The position numbers and the translations under genes were made by a program. DNA of 64,000 nt from Chromohalobacter canadensis (lineage in GTDB: Bacteria; Pseudomonadota; Gammaproteobacteria; Pseudomonadales; Halomonadaceae). A model generated the notes under the pieces. That model did not search any database. It saw only the letters and a program-made list of their open reading frames with translations, and was not told the origin of the DNA. Below, piece by piece: positions 42,409 to 53,357 of the stretch. The stretch lies in assembly GCF_034479555.1 (NCBI RefSeq), contig NZ_CP140151.1, positions 248,001 through 312,000 on the forward strand, written 5' to 3'. Numbering within the stretch: the stretch's first letter is position 1; every line of letters begins with the position of its first letter.

Positions 42409-43914
42409 ATGAACGCCTCCCCCCGACAGGACATACTCGATCTCTTCGTCATCGGCGGTGGCATCAACGGTACCGGTATCGCCAATGATGCTGCAGGCCG
42501 AGGCTTGCGCGTTGCCCTGAGCGAACAAAACGACCTTGCCAGCGCGACCTCCTCGGCGAGCAGCAAATTGATCCATGGTGGCCTGCGCTACCTGGAGCAT
42601 CGGGAATTTCGCCTGGTACGCGAAGCGCTGCATGAGCGTGAAGTGCTGTTACGCAAGGCACCGCATATCGTCTGGCCATTGCGCTTCATTCTTCCGCACC
42701 AGCCGCATTTACGTCCGGCCTGGATGATCCGCACGGGCCTGTTCCTTTACGATCACCTCAGTCAGCGTGCCAGCCTTCCTGCCTCTAAAGGGTTGCGCTT
42801 CGACGCCCAAAGCCCCCTCAAACCAGAGATCAAGCGCGGTTTTGAATATTCCGATTGCTGGGTCGATGATGCCCGGCTAGTCGTGCTAAACGCCATGCAG
42901 GCGCGCGAACACGGCGCCGACATCCAAGTGGGAAGCCGCTGCGTCGGGGCTCAGGAAGAAGACGGCCTCTGGCACATCACGCTGGAAGATGTCAGCACTG
43001 GCAAGCGCCACACACGATACGCGCACACTCTGGTCAACGCCGCCGGGCCTTGGGTGGAGCAGGTGGTACGCGAAAACGCTCAGCGCGATTCGCGTTACGG
43101 GGTGCGCATGATTCAAGGCAGCCATATTGTCGTGCCACGCCTCAATACCGACGAGCGCGCCTATATCCTGCAGAACCAGGATCGGCGTATCGTCTTCGTC
43201 TTGCCCTATCAGCAGGACTACAGCCTGATCGGCACGACCGACGTACGCTACCAAGGCGATCCTGCCCAGGTCAGCGCCAGCGGTCAGGAAATCGACTATC
43301 TACTCGACGTGGTCAATCAGCATTTCACCCAGACGCTCGCTCGCACGGACATCGTCACCACCTTCTCTGGTGTGCGGCCGTTGTGCGATGACGAATCCGC
43401 TGATCCCTCGGCGATGACGCGCGACTATACGCTCGATCTCGACGCACGCGGCGCACCGCTGCTGTCAGTCTTCGGCGGCAAGATCACCACGTACCGCAAG
43501 CTGGCCGAAGCCGCCCTCGAGCAATTGAAGCCCTACTTCAACGAGACAGGAACGCCCTGGACCGCCGAGAAATCGCTCCCCGGCGGAGACATCGACTCGC
43601 GCGAGGCATTTACCATGCAACTCGTTCGCGATTATCCGTTTTTGGGAGAAGCCCGGGCGCGGCGTCTCGCCTCGAGCTATGGCACACTATGCTTGCGCTT
43701 CCTGCACGGCGTCAGCCGCGAAGATCAGCTTGGCGAGGCCTTCGGCGCCGGCCTCACGCAGGCCGAAGTCGACTATTTGATGCATGAGGAATGGGCGCGT
43801 TCACCGGACGATATCCTGTGGCGACGCACCAAACTGGGCCTGCGTTTCACGCCCGAACAACATCAGCGCCTGACCGCCTATCTCAATCGTCATTGCCAAG
43901 GGCATGCGGCCTGA
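42409..43914 (+). CDS. glpD: Aerobic glycerol-3-phosphate dehydrogenase
   Basis: 501 residues from the ATG at 42409 (E. coli GlpD 501). The FAD-binding N-terminus is DLFVIGGGINGTGIANDAAGRGLRVALSEQNDLASATSSASSKLIHGGLRYLEH. TLVNAAGPWVEQV, IQGSHIVVPRL, YSLIGTTDVRY and FGGKITTYRKLAEAAL follow, with a C-terminal DAO_C domain. It oxidises glycerol-3-phosphate to DHAP at the inner membrane and passes electrons to quinone. Control by GlpR next door is expected. Confidence 0.97.
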   Translation: MNASPRQDILDLFVIGGGINGTGIANDAAGRGLRVALSEQNDLASATSSASSKLIHGGLRYLEHREFRLVREALHEREVLLRKAPHIVWPLRFILPHQPHLRPAWMIRTGLFLYDHLSQRASLPASKGLRFDAQSPLKPEIKRGFEYSDCWVDDARLVVLNAMQAREHGADIQVGSRCVGAQEEDGLWHITLEDVSTGKRHTRYAHTLVNAAGPWVEQVVRENAQRDSRYGVRMIQGSHIVVPRLNTDERAYILQNQDRRIVFVLPYQQDYSLIGTTDVRYQGDPAQVSASGQEIDYLLDVVNQHFTQTLARTDIVTTFSGVRPLCDDESADPSAMTRDYTLDLDARGAPLLSVFGGKITTYRKLAEAALEQLKPYFNETGTPWTAEKSLPGGDIDSREAFTMQLVRDYPFLGEARARRLASSYGTLCLRFLHGVSREDQLGEAFGAGLTQAEVDYLMHEEWARSPDDILWRRTKLGLRFTPEQHQRLTAYLNRHCQGHAA

Positions 43915-44041
43915 CGCGGCCATGTAATGACGCGGTTGCTTGGCGCCATCACCGTTTAGCCTGCTACCCTCAATCTCAACGCTGACCATGGACGGTAACG
44001 CCCCGGCATGGAGCCAGGGCCGGCGCCGCCTAAACGAGGCC

Positions 44042-45145
44042 ATGATGATTGAGTATATCGCTGAGATAGCGCTTGCCCTGCTCGCGTTTGTAGCGTTTAT
44101 CGCCACCGCCATTCCGTGGCTGGATTTACGCTACTGGTGGGTGCGCGGTTTCGACTTTCCCCGCATGCAACTGGCGGCATTCGCCGTCGTGATTTTCATT
44201 GCCTTGCTGTGTGTGCTGCCATGGTCGCCACTGGGCTGGCTTGGCGCAATCGCGAGTTTGATCGTACTTGGCGTGCAAGGCACGCGTATTTTTCCCTGGA
44301 CACCAATGGCGGCACGCCAGGTAGTGGATGCCGAAGGCGAGGACGCCTCACGTCAATTCTCGTTGCTGGTCGCTAACGTTCTCACGCCCAACCGCCAGGC
44401 TGCGTCGCTGATGCGCCAGATTCACGAGGTCGACCCCGACATCGTGCTGACCCTGGAGTCGGACGCCTGGTGGGAAGAGCGCCTCGACGAGGCGCTGAGC
44501 GCGAGCCACCCTCATACCGTCAAGATTCCCCTCGACAACCTCTACGGCATGCACCTGTATTCGCGTCTCGCGCTGCATGAGCCGCATATCGAGTGGCTGA
44601 TCCAGGACGACATCCCGTCGATACACGGCTGGTTCGAGCTGCCTGGTGGCGAGCGTGTGCGTTTCCATGCCGTACATCCTCGGCCACCCGCACCCGGCGA
44701 AAGCGATGAATCGCTATGGCGCGATGCCGAGCTGTTGCTCGTCGGCCAGACGGTCCGTGACTCGGATCAACCCACGCTGGTCGCCGGCGATCTCAACGAC
44801 GTGGCATGGTCGAAGACGACACGCCTGTTCTGCCGCATCAGTGGCATGCTGGACCCTCGTCGCGGACGTGGCCTGTACAGCACCTTCCACGCCGAATATC
44901 GTTGGCTGCGCTGGCCGCTGGATCACGTCTTCGTCAGCGAGCACTTCACCTTGGTCGCACTACGCCGCCTCTCGGCGTTCGGTTCCGATCATTTTCCCAT
45001 TCTCGCGACCTTCCGTTATCGACCGGCACGCGCCGATGAAAACGACAGCCCGGAGGCGGACCGCGAAGAACGACAGGATGCCGAGGAAACCGTCGAGGAA
45101 GCCCACGACCGGCGCGGCGAGGAGCCCGTCAAGAACGACGATTGA
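44042..45145 (+). CDS. Membrane-anchored endonuclease/exonuclease/phosphatase family protein
   Basis: 367 residues from the ATG at 44042 (44045 also possible). Two to three transmembrane helices at residues 5-80 are followed by an EEP domain: VANVLTPNR, PDIVLTLESDAWW, HAVHPRPP, VAGDLNDVAWS and the C-terminal SDHFPILATF with the catalytic His. The last 35 residues are very charged (Glu/Asp/Arg). Family members are nucleases, phosphodiesterases or lipid phosphatases, and the membrane anchor suggests a periplasmic or lipid substrate. No functional hint comes from glpD or fumC next to it. Confidence 0.83.
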   Translation: MMIEYIAEIALALLAFVAFIATAIPWLDLRYWWVRGFDFPRMQLAAFAVVIFIALLCVLPWSPLGWLGAIASLIVLGVQGTRIFPWTPMAARQVVDAEGEDASRQFSLLVANVLTPNRQAASLMRQIHEVDPDIVLTLESDAWWEERLDEALSASHPHTVKIPLDNLYGMHLYSRLALHEPHIEWLIQDDIPSIHGWFELPGGERVRFHAVHPRPPAPGESDESLWRDAELLLVGQTVRDSDQPTLVAGDLNDVAWSKTTRLFCRISGMLDPRRGRGLYSTFHAEYRWLRWPLDHVFVSEHFTLVALRRLSAFGSDHFPILATFRYRPARADENDSPEADREERQDAEETVEEAHDRRGEEPVKNDD

Positions 45146-45195
45146 GCTCATCGTTGCCTAAAGCCGAGACAGCAAAGTGCAATGAACCACATAAA

Positions 45196-45219
45196 TTGGG
45201 CGCCCGTGAGGACGCCCAA
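45196..45219. terminator. Convergent terminator between the EEP gene and fumC
   Basis: TTGGGCG and CGCCCAA form a 7-bp stem with a 10-base loop. On the minus strand it is followed by TTTAT, 28 bases after the fumC stop. Confidence 0.65.
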
Positions 45220-45247
45220 GAAAGGCAACATCTGCCGTTTTGTTACG

Positions 45248-46627
<1,380 letters not shown>

Positions 46628-46808
46628 CACACCCTCCTGATCGGTTGAGACCACCGTGCACGCGCCCCATCATGGCGATACCCCGTCGCTATCGACGATC
46701 ATGACGGTCGCCCCTCTGGCGCACACGAGCCCGGCGACTATCAATGTGAAATTGTGCTGCCGATAGCGCCTTTCAAGGCATCGTCACTACCTCTCGGGAG
46801 AATCCATC

Positions 46809-47234
46809 ATGTGGCATCGCACCACGCTCACTCTGAGTCCACGCCATCAGGGCTTCCATCTCGTCACCGACGAGATCATCGACCAGCTTCCGGCACTCGC
46901 CTCCGTGCGTCTCGGACTCTTGCATCTCCAACTGCTGCATACGTCCGCATCGCTCACCCTCAATGAAAACGCCGATCCCGACGTGCGTCACGACATGGCT
47001 CTTTACGCCGAACGGCTCGCGCCTCAAGGTATCGACGGCATGCGCCACACGCTGGAAGGGCCGGACGACATGCCGGCACACGTTCTGGCCAGTCTCTTCG
47101 GCACGCAATTGACGCTCGCCGTCGAGTCGGGGCGACTCGCCACCGGCACCTGGCAAGGCATCTGGCTAGGGGAGCATCGTCAGCACGGCGGGCCGCGCCG
47201 CATTCTCGCCACCCTCAACGGAGACGATACGTGA
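46809..47234 (+). CDS. yjbQ: YjbQ/UPF0047 family protein
   Basis: 141 residues, the typical length. Features: [26 protein letters not shown] with the conserved His and Asn-Glu-Asn-Ala-Asp, and [28 protein letters not shown] near the end. Members form trimers with a metal-like site, and E. coli YjbQ shows weak thiamine-phosphate synthase activity; the true role is uncertain. It converges on hda with nine bases between stops. Confidence 0.9.
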   Translation: MWHRTTLTLSPRHQGFHLVTDEIIDQLPALASVRLGLLHLQLLHTSASLTLNENADPDVRHDMALYAERLAPQGIDGMRHTLEGPDDMPAHVLASLFGTQLTLAVESGRLATGTWQGIWLGEHRQHGGPRRILATLNGDDT

Positions 47235-47243
47235 CGCGGCTCA

Positions 47244-47942
47244 TTACCAGCCCAGCGCCTGCTTGACGAAGGGAATGGTCAACTTCCGCTGAGCGGAAAG
47301 CGAGGCGTGATCGAGACGCGCAAGGGCATCGAATAGCGCAGCAAGCTGTCTCGGGCCTCGATGCAGAATATAGCGCGCGACTTCGTCGGGGAGCTGCATA
47401 CCACGCACCCGTGCCCGCAGTTGCAAAGCCTCGAAGCGTCCGCTGTCGTCCAGGGACTGCACATGGAAGGTCACTCCCCAGCTCAAGCGCGAGGAAAGAT
47501 CGGGCAGCACGGTGGGCAACTGGCGTGGCGCGGCCTCGGCGGCGATCACTAGGCGCTTGTTGGCATCGCGCATACGGTTGAAGAAATGAAACAGCCCCTC
47601 TTCCCAGCGCTTGCGCCCGAGTACCGCAGAGAGATCGTCGATCGCCACCAGGTCCAGGCGTTCGAGGTCCTCTAGCATATGCGGCGGAAAGTGGCCCAAG
47701 TCGCGCAAGGGAAGGTACAAGGCACGCCCGCCCCGGTCGCCGGCTTCGTGGCAGGCGGCTTGCAGCAGATGGCTGCGACCGCTGCCGGGGGCGCCCCATA
47801 GAAACAGAAAAGGTTCGCCATCCGTGTCGAGCTGGCTACGCAGGCGTTCGAGCAATGGCGCATTGCTCGACGCATGGAAGTTGGCAAACGTTGCATCGTC
47901 ACTCAGCCCCACTCCCAGTGGCAACTGCGCGGACCCGGTCAT
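47244..47942 (-). CDS. hda: DnaA regulatory inactivator Hda
   Basis: 232 residues. The N-terminal clamp-binding motif (SAQLPLGV, Q-L-x-L type) recruits the sliding clamp. The AAA+ domain has FLFLWGAPGSGRSHLLQAA (P-loop variant Gly-Ser-Gly-Arg-Ser), LVAIDDLSAVLG and SRLSWGVTFHVQSL. The Arg in place of the P-loop Lys is worth noting as a variation found in Hda-like proteins. With the clamp it stimulates ATP hydrolysis on DnaA after initiation. It overlaps the upstream permease gene by four bases. Confidence 0.93.
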   Translation of the reverse strand: MTGSAQLPLGVGLSDDATFANFHASSNAPLLERLRSQLDTDGEPFLFLWGAPGSGRSHLLQAACHEAGDRGGRALYLPLRDLGHFPPHMLEDLERLDLVAIDDLSAVLGRKRWEEGLFHFFNRMRDANKRLVIAAEAAPRQLPTVLPDLSSRLSWGVTFHVQSLDDSGRFEALQLRARVRGMQLPDEVARYILHRGPRQLAALFDALARLDHASLSAQRKLTIPFVKQALGW

Positions 47943-49030
47943 GACCTTTCCTCATCGCCTTCGTGCGAGGCGCCATCGTGGCGGGAAGTATCGTATAAGC
48001 GACTGTTTTTATAGCGCTCATGAAGGTAACGCAATACTACCATGACGATAGCGGCAACCGGCAACGCCAGCAGAATGCCGGTGAAGCCAAACAGCTGCCC
48101 CCCCGCCAGGACCGCGAAGATGACCGCAATCGGATGAAGGCCGATCTTGTCCCCCAGCAGGACGGGCTGGAGTAACGTACTTTCGACGACCTGGCCGACA
48201 CCGAACACCACGGCCACGCCCAGCAAGGGCAGCCATTCGCCGAACTGAAAGAACGCTACCAGAGCCGCAATGCTGATCCCCACGATCACGCCGAGATACG
48301 GCACGATGCTGGCCAGCCCGGCCACCAGTCCGATCAGTAGTCCGAAACGCAGGCCGAGCAGACTCAGCCCCGTCGCGTAGATCACCGCCAGACTAAGCAT
48401 CACCAGCAACTGCCCGCGCAGAAAGGCCGACAACACCTCGTCGCATTCATGGCTCAGGCGCGTGATCGTTGGCTCGACATGACGCGGCAGCAAATCGCGC
48501 AGGCGTGCCTTGAGCCGATCCCAGTCGAGTAGAAAGTAAAAGGTCGTCACGGGAATCAGCGCCAGATTGCCCATCCACACGGCGAACGCCATGCCTGACT
48601 TGGACGCCTGGGCCAAAATCGCAGCCGCCACTGTGCCGGTCTCGCGCCAGTTCTCCATCAAGGTGCTGCGCAGTTGATCGAAATCAGCGCTGAGATCCAC
48701 GCCTGTCACGGCTTGGACCTCCGGTAGCACCACCGACTGCACCCAGTTGAAGATGGCCGGGAAGGATTCGACCAGCTGCGCCAGCTGGCGTCCCAGCAAG
48801 GGAATCAGAATCAGGCACGCCAAGACCATGGACAGCGCCAACACGAGGAAGACTACGCTTACCGAGAGCCGGCGCGACAAGCCGCGCGCCTCCAGCCAGT
48901 CAGTCACTGGGTCACCTAGATAGGCCAAAATCATGCCGACGAAAAACGGCATCAAGATGGGCTCCAGCAAGACGAGCAACCAGATCAATCCCGCCGCGCC
49001 CAGAAGGCTCCACACTTGTATGCGTGTCAT
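47939..49030 (-). CDS. AI-2E/PerM family permease
   Basis: 363 residues with about eight transmembrane helices. The family features are [31 protein letters not shown] at the start, [10 protein letters not shown] in the cytoplasmic part, and the C-terminal [44 protein letters not shown] block. Substrates of such proteins are mostly unknown. A stop/start overlap (ATGA) couples it to hda, an order also seen in other Gammaproteobacteria next to purM. Confidence 0.88.
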   Translation of the reverse strand: MTRIQVWSLLGAAGLIWLLVLLEPILMPFFVGMILAYLGDPVTDWLEARGLSRRLSVSVVFLVLALSMVLACLILIPLLGRQLAQLVESFPAIFNWVQSVVLPEVQAVTGVDLSADFDQLRSTLMENWRETGTVAAAILAQASKSGMAFAVWMGNLALIPVTTFYFLLDWDRLKARLRDLLPRHVEPTITRLSHECDEVLSAFLRGQLLVMLSLAVIYATGLSLLGLRFGLLIGLVAGLASIVPYLGVIVGISIAALVAFFQFGEWLPLLGVAVVFGVGQVVESTLLQPVLLGDKIGLHPIAVIFAVLAGGQLFGFTGILLALPVAAIVMVVLRYLHERYKNSRLYDTSRHDGASHEGDEERS

Positions 49031-49105
49031 TGCGATACGTATCTCCCGGCTCGTTTGGTTTCGATTCTACACGCCTGCGCGGGCGATGCGCCTCCCGTGG
49101 GGCAA

Positions 49106-49114
49106 TGCTACAAT
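49106..49114 (+). promoter_or_regulatory. Extended -10 promoter for purMN
   Basis: TGC-TACAAT gives an extended -10 element about 100 bases before purM. The -35 region is poor, as is common for extended -10 promoters. No PurR box is recognisable here. Confidence 0.5.
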
Positions 49115-49212
49115 GCTGGCTTCCCTTATACCGCCCTGGCCTCGGGCGCCAGGCGGCGCCATCGGCTTCGCTCGATCGCCCCGCGATCGGCACACTGTTG
49201 ACAGGAATGCCC

Positions 49213-50292
49213 ATGACTCGCAGTTCGGACACGCCCACCTCTTCCCGCGCATCCCTCAGCTACAAGGATGCCGGCGTGGACATCGACGCCGGCAACGCGC
49301 TCGTCGAACGCATCAAGGGAGTCGCCAAACGCACCTCCCGCCCTGAAGTAATGGGCGGCTTGGGCGGCTTCGGCGCGTTGTGCCAATTGCCCAGCGGTTA
49401 CCGCGAACCGGTGCTGGTCTCCGGCACCGACGGCGTAGGTACCAAGCTCCGTTTGGCCATGGACCTTGAGCGCCATGACACCATCGGTATCGACCTGGTC
49501 GCCATGTGCGTCAACGACCTGGTCGTCGCCGGCGCCGAGCCGCTGTTCTTCCTCGACTACTATGCCACTGGCAAGCTGGATGTCGAGATTGCCGCCGATG
49601 TCGTCACCGGTATCGGCGAAGGTTGCGCCCAGGCAGGCTGCTCACTGATCGGCGGCGAGACCGCCGAAATGCCCGGCATGTACGCGGGCAGCGACTACGA
49701 CTTGGCCGGCTTCTGCGTCGGCGTGGTCGAGAAATCCGAAATCCTCGATGGCAGCCGTGTTGCTGAGGGTGATGTGCTACTCGGGCTCGCCGCCTCCGGC
49801 CCGCACTCCAATGGCTACTCGCTTATCCGCAAGATTCTCGACGTCAGCCAGGCCGACCTTGACACCGAGATCGACGGCGTGACCTTGCGTGACGCCTTGC
49901 TGGCGCCGACACGCATTTACGTGAAGCCGCTGTTGTCGTTGATCAAGGACAGCGACGTGGCCGTGCACGCCCTCTCGCACATCACTGGTGGCGGCCTGCT
50001 CGAGAACGTGCCTCGCGTGCTGCCCGATACACTCACCGCGCGCATCGACGCCGCAAGCTGGACACGACCTGCGGTCTTCGACTGGCTGCAACGTGAAGGC
50101 AACGTCGACGAACACGAGATGCATCGCGTGCTCAATTGCGGCATTGGCATGGTCGTGGTGGTACCTGCGGCGCAGGCCGAACACGCCCAGGCCACGCTAG
50201 AAGCCGCCGGCGAAACGGTACATCGTCTCGGCGACATCGTCGCGCGCCAGGATGAGGAAGAACAAGTTCGTCTGGAGAACGTCCGCTCATGA
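49213..50292 (+). CDS. purM: Phosphoribosylformylglycinamidine cyclo-ligase
   Basis: 359 residues from the ATG at 49213 (AGGA six bases upstream; an ATG at 49207 is the alternative). AIR synthetase motifs: [79 protein letters not shown] and [16 protein letters not shown]. It closes the imidazole ring in step five of purine synthesis. It overlaps purN by four bases as in E. coli purMN. Confidence 0.97.
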   Translation: MTRSSDTPTSSRASLSYKDAGVDIDAGNALVERIKGVAKRTSRPEVMGGLGGFGALCQLPSGYREPVLVSGTDGVGTKLRLAMDLERHDTIGIDLVAMCVNDLVVAGAEPLFFLDYYATGKLDVEIAADVVTGIGEGCAQAGCSLIGGETAEMPGMYAGSDYDLAGFCVGVVEKSEILDGSRVAEGDVLLGLAASGPHSNGYSLIRKILDVSQADLDTEIDGVTLRDALLAPTRIYVKPLLSLIKDSDVAVHALSHITGGGLLENVPRVLPDTLTARIDAASWTRPAVFDWLQREGNVDEHEMHRVLNCGIGMVVVVPAAQAEHAQATLEAAGETVHRLGDIVARQDEEEQVRLENVRS

Positions 50293-51026
50293 ATGCTACG
50301 ACTCAAGCCGACACCCCCGACGGCAACGACTTCGAAGCGGAACCGGCCGAGAAGCGTCGCGTCGTGGTGTTGATCTCCGGCAATGGCAGCAATCTGCAGG
50401 CGCTACTCGACGCGCAGCAACACGACGAGCTAGGCGGCGAGATCGTTGCCGTGATCTCCAATCAAGGCGATGCCTACGGCCTGATTCGTGCCAAGGAAGC
50501 CGGTGTCGACTCCGTCGTGCTGCCGCATCGGGAGTACGACGATCGCGAAGCTTACGACCGCGCCTTGATCAAGGTGATCGACCGCCATACGCCGGATCTG
50601 ATCGTACTCGCAGGGTTCATGCGCATTCTGACCCCGACATTCGTGCATCGCTATGCCGGCCGCATGCTCAACATCCACCCTTCGCTATTGCCGGACTACC
50701 CGGGGCTGGACACGCATAGCCGTGCTCTGGCCGATGGCGTGTCGGAGCATGGCGCCAGCGTGCACTTCGTCACCGAAGAACTCGATGGCGGACCGGTGGC
50801 CTTGCAGGCCGCTCTCAGGGTCGATCCCGATGCTACCGCCGAGCAAGTGATAGAAAAAGTCCACGCCCGCGAGCATCTGATCTACCCCATCGCCGTGCGC
50901 TGGTTTCTCGAAGGCCGCTTGCGCCTGGGTGCAGAAGGCGCTCAATTCGACGGTATGCCGCTGCCGCCCACCGGACTGCGGATGTCGCATGAAGACGCCG
51001 CGGAAGAACTCGACGAAGAAGGATAG
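50289..51026 (+). CDS. purN: Phosphoribosylglycinamide formyltransferase
   Basis: 245 residues. [29 protein letters not shown] [14 protein letters not shown], the catalytic [16 protein letters not shown] and [11 protein letters not shown] hold the Asn-His-Asp set. The protein is about 30 residues longer than E. coli PurN, with an acidic N-terminal extension of some 20 residues and an acidic tail, fitting a halophile. It uses 10-formyl-THF, the substrate that PurU (17800) hydrolyses. It overlaps purM (ATGA). Confidence 0.96.
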   Translation: MNATTQADTPDGNDFEAEPAEKRRVVVLISGNGSNLQALLDAQQHDELGGEIVAVISNQGDAYGLIRAKEAGVDSVVLPHREYDDREAYDRALIKVIDRHTPDLIVLAGFMRILTPTFVHRYAGRMLNIHPSLLPDYPGLDTHSRALADGVSEHGASVHFVTEELDGGPVALQAALRVDPDATAEQVIEKVHAREHLIYPIAVRWFLEGRLRLGAEGAQFDGMPLPPTGLRMSHEDAAEELDEEG

Positions 51027-51032
51027 AACACA

Positions 51033-51067
51033 GCTTCGGGCTTCGGGCTTCGGGCTTCGGGCTTCGG
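51033..51067. repeat. Five tandem copies of a 7-bp unit (GCTTCGG)
   Basis: Five perfect copies in a row immediately after purN, followed by related GCTCGCTGCTCG-like sequence to about 51117. A simple-sequence repeat in the purN-dcd intergenic gap. No hairpin or coding role is apparent. Confidence 0.9.
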
Positions 51068-51114
51068 CAGCATTTTGGCTCGCTGCTCGTGGCCCGTTGC
51101 CCGTAGCTCGCTGC

Positions 51115-51681
51115 TTACGTCCTCGGTAGCGTCACACCTCTCTGCCCCATGTACTTGCCGCCACGGTCCTTGTAAGAAACGTCACAGACCTCGTCGGACT
51201 CCAGGAACAGCATCTGCGCCACGCCTTCATTGGCATAGATGCGTGCGGGCAGGTTGGTGGTGTTGGAAAATTCGAGCGTGACGTGGCCTTCCCACTCGGG
51301 TTCCAGCGGCGTGACATTGACGATGATGCCGCAACGCGCGTAAGTCGACTTGCCCAGACAGATGGTCAACACGCTGCGCGGAATCCGGAAATATTCCACG
51401 GTGCGCGCCAAGGCAAAGGAGTTGGGCGGGATCACGCAGACATCGCCCTTGACGTCGACGAAGCTCTTCTCATCGAACCCCTTGGGGTCGACCACGGCCG
51501 AATGAATATTGGTGAACACCTTGAATTCATCGGCGCAGCGCACGTCATAGCCGTAGCTGGAGGTGCCATAAGAAATCACCCGCTGCTCATTCACGTAACG
51601 AACCTGGTCCGCCTCGAACGGCTCGATCATGCCCTGGCCCTCGGCCATGCGCCGAATCCATTTGTCGGATTTGATGCTCAT
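51115..51681 (-). CDS. dcd: dCTP deaminase
   Basis: 188 residues from the ATG at 51681 (AGGAAAC before it; E. coli 193). [22 protein letters not shown] is the canonical start. [66 protein letters not shown] contains the catalytic Glu and trimer contacts. It makes dUTP from dCTP for thymidylate synthesis. It is downstream of apbC on the same strand with a terminator between. Confidence 0.96.
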   Translation of the reverse strand: MSIKSDKWIRRMAEGQGMIEPFEADQVRYVNEQRVISYGTSSYGYDVRCADEFKVFTNIHSAVVDPKGFDEKSFVDVKGDVCVIPPNSFALARTVEYFRIPRSVLTICLGKSTYARCGIIVNVTPLEPEWEGHVTLEFSNTTNLPARIYANEGVAQMLFLESDEVCDVSYKDRGGKYMGQRGVTLPRT

Positions 51682-51735
51682 TGAAGTTTCCTGCTCAGTG
51701 CGCTTTCGCGATGAAATCGGGTCGTCTCCGCGAAC

Positions 51736-51780
51736 GCTGGGTCTGTGAACACTCGGTCCGTGAAAACTCGGTCCTTGAAA
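51736..51780. repeat. Three tandem copies of a 15-bp unit upstream of dcd
   Basis: ACTCGGTCCGTGAAA at 51751-51765 and ACTCGGTCCTTGAAA at 51766-51780 differ by one base; 51736-51750 is a more diverged copy. They lie between the apbC terminator and the dcd start, where the dcd promoter should be. Confidence 0.8.
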
Positions 51781-51786
51781 ACAAAG

Positions 51787-51809
51787 GGGGCCGTTATGAT
51801 AACGGCCCC
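51787..51809 (-). terminator. Terminator after apbC
   Basis: A perfect 10-bp stem GGGGCCGTTA / TAACGGCCCC with a 3-base loop, 31 bases after the apbC stop, followed on the minus strand by CTTTGTTTT. Confidence 0.82.
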
Positions 51810-51840
51810 ATCGCGTCACGCAAACGTTACGTGGCGAACG

Positions 51841-52644
51841 TCACTCGCCGAAGCTGATGGTCGGCGACTCATCGGATTGCGCGTCGATCCCCTCGGCCAC
51901 GGAACGCGCCACCTGACGGAAGGTCTGCGCGACGCTTCCTTCCGGGTCAGCGATCACACTGGGCTTGCCGCCGTCGACCTGCTCGCGAATCGTGCCGTCG
52001 AGGGGCAGTTGGCCCAATAGCCGAGTCTGGTACTGCTCTGCGATACGCTCACCGCCCCCGCTACCGAAGATCGGCTCCTGGTGGCCGCACTGCGAGCAGA
52101 TATGCTGGCTCATGTTCTCGACGACCCCCAGCACCGGCACGTTGACCTTGCGGAACATCTCGATACCCTTCTTGGCATCGAGCAGCGCAATGTCCTGAGG
52201 CGTGGTCACGATCACCGCACCGCTGACCGGCACTTTCTGCGCCAGGGTCAACTGCACGTCGCCGGTGCCCGGTGGCATGTCGACGAACAGGTAATCCAGG
52301 TCCTGCCAGGCGGTCTGGTTGAGCAACTGCTGGAAGGCGCCGGCCACCATTGGACCGCGCCAGACCATGGGTTCGTCGACATCCACCATGAACGCCATGG
52401 ACATGGCCTGCAGACCATGGGCCTCCAGCGGCTTGAAGGCATTTTCGCCCGCCGGCTGCGGCCGCACACCTGGCGCGATTCCCAGCATCTGCGCCTGACT
52501 GGGACCGTAAATATCGGCATCGAGCAGCCCCACTCGGTACCCCTCGGCGGCCATCGCCAGGGCCAGATTGACGGTCACGGTGGACTTGCCTACGCCCCCC
52601 TTGCCCGACGCCACGGCGACGATATGCTTCACGCCTTCGATCAC
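51841..52644 (-). CDS. apbC: Iron-sulfur cluster carrier protein ApbC (Mrp)
   Basis: 267 residues from a GTG at 52644 (GGAGAG five bases upstream). In-frame sequence to 52734 exists but looks non-coding. The deviant Walker A is ASGKGGVGKSTVTVNLALAM, followed by DADIYGPSQAQMLG, the FVDMPPGTGDVQL block, and CSQC (Cys-x2-Cys) that binds the bridging cluster. The N-terminal DUF59 domain of longer Mrp proteins is missing. It delivers Fe-S clusters to targets such as those encoded nearby (nth, rnfB-like, moaA). Confidence 0.92.
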   Translation of the reverse strand: MIEGVKHIVAVASGKGGVGKSTVTVNLALAMAAEGYRVGLLDADIYGPSQAQMLGIAPGVRPQPAGENAFKPLEAHGLQAMSMAFMVDVDEPMVWRGPMVAGAFQQLLNQTAWQDLDYLFVDMPPGTGDVQLTLAQKVPVSGAVIVTTPQDIALLDAKKGIEMFRKVNVPVLGVVENMSQHICSQCGHQEPIFGSGGGERIAEQYQTRLLGQLPLDGTIREQVDGGKPSVIADPEGSVAQTFRQVARSVAEGIDAQSDESPTISFGE

Positions 52645-52809
52645 AGCAACTCTCCTTTCCACGGTATGCTCATCTGCAGTGCGCCAGCCAGGCTGGCAGC
52701 TCGATACACCCAGTATAACGTCCCGCGATGGCACTTACCCAAGCGTTTCAGTCAACTTTTCGCCAGGCACCTTCCGAGTTCTCGACACACGCAGACGAAC
52801 CGTGACGTC

Positions 52810-53262
52810 TCAACTCTCAGGCATGACCGCGAGTTTGGTGCGGATGAAATCGCTGTGACTGACATAAAGGAGATCGGCGAGACGCCGAACACGGTGTTCT
52901 TCCAAGGCATCGAGTTCGCCGTCGGCAAAAGCCAGCTGCCACATCTGCGCTACCAGCGCCACGCGATCCTCGTAGTCGTATTGCTCGCGAATCAGGCTGA
53001 CGAATTCATAGTGGTCGACAGCCTGCTCGACTTCGGTTTCGGCCAACGACATCAGTTCATCGACGTCATCCGGGGCAATCGTAAGGCGCGTGGTCAAAAG
53101 CTCCCGCAGCATTGCCCTTTCGCGTGGGTCATGTTCGTAATCGGCACGCATGATCTCGCACAACAAGGCTGCCACCGCCAATTCCAGCGTCACCTGGCGA
53201 CGCTCCGATTGCGGGGACTCCAACATGCGTTGAAAGAATTGCTGAATGCCTTCGATACTCAA
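52810..53262 (-). CDS. TerB-like domain protein
   Basis: 150 residues from a TTG at 53262 with GGGAG eight bases upstream; an ATG at 53310 in the same frame is the alternative. An all-helical, acidic protein with two TerB-type repeats: AALLCEIMRADYEHDPRERAMLRELL in the first half and MWQLAFADGELDALEEHRVRRLADLL in the second, each with an ADxxxxxxE metal-binding pattern. Members are found in tellurite and stress loci, but single TerB proteins are widespread and of unknown role. No other ter genes are present. Confidence 0.8.
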   Translation of the reverse strand: MSIEGIQQFFQRMLESPQSERRQVTLELAVAALLCEIMRADYEHDPRERAMLRELLTTRLTIAPDDVDELMSLAETEVEQAVDHYEFVSLIREQYDYEDRVALVAQMWQLAFADGELDALEEHRVRRLADLLYVSHSDFIRTKLAVMPES

Positions 53263-53357
53263 GGGTTTCTCTCCCGTGACCAAGTGGTGACACAAAGTGT
53301 GACAAGCCACACGCTCAGGGGTTGCATCTGCACAACACGATATGAGATCCGCCCCAC

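Noticed and set aside
51818..51832. PurR-box-like sequence ACGCAAACGTTACGT
   Set aside because: Only the left half matches well, and it lies between the apbC stop and its terminator, not in front of a purine gene.
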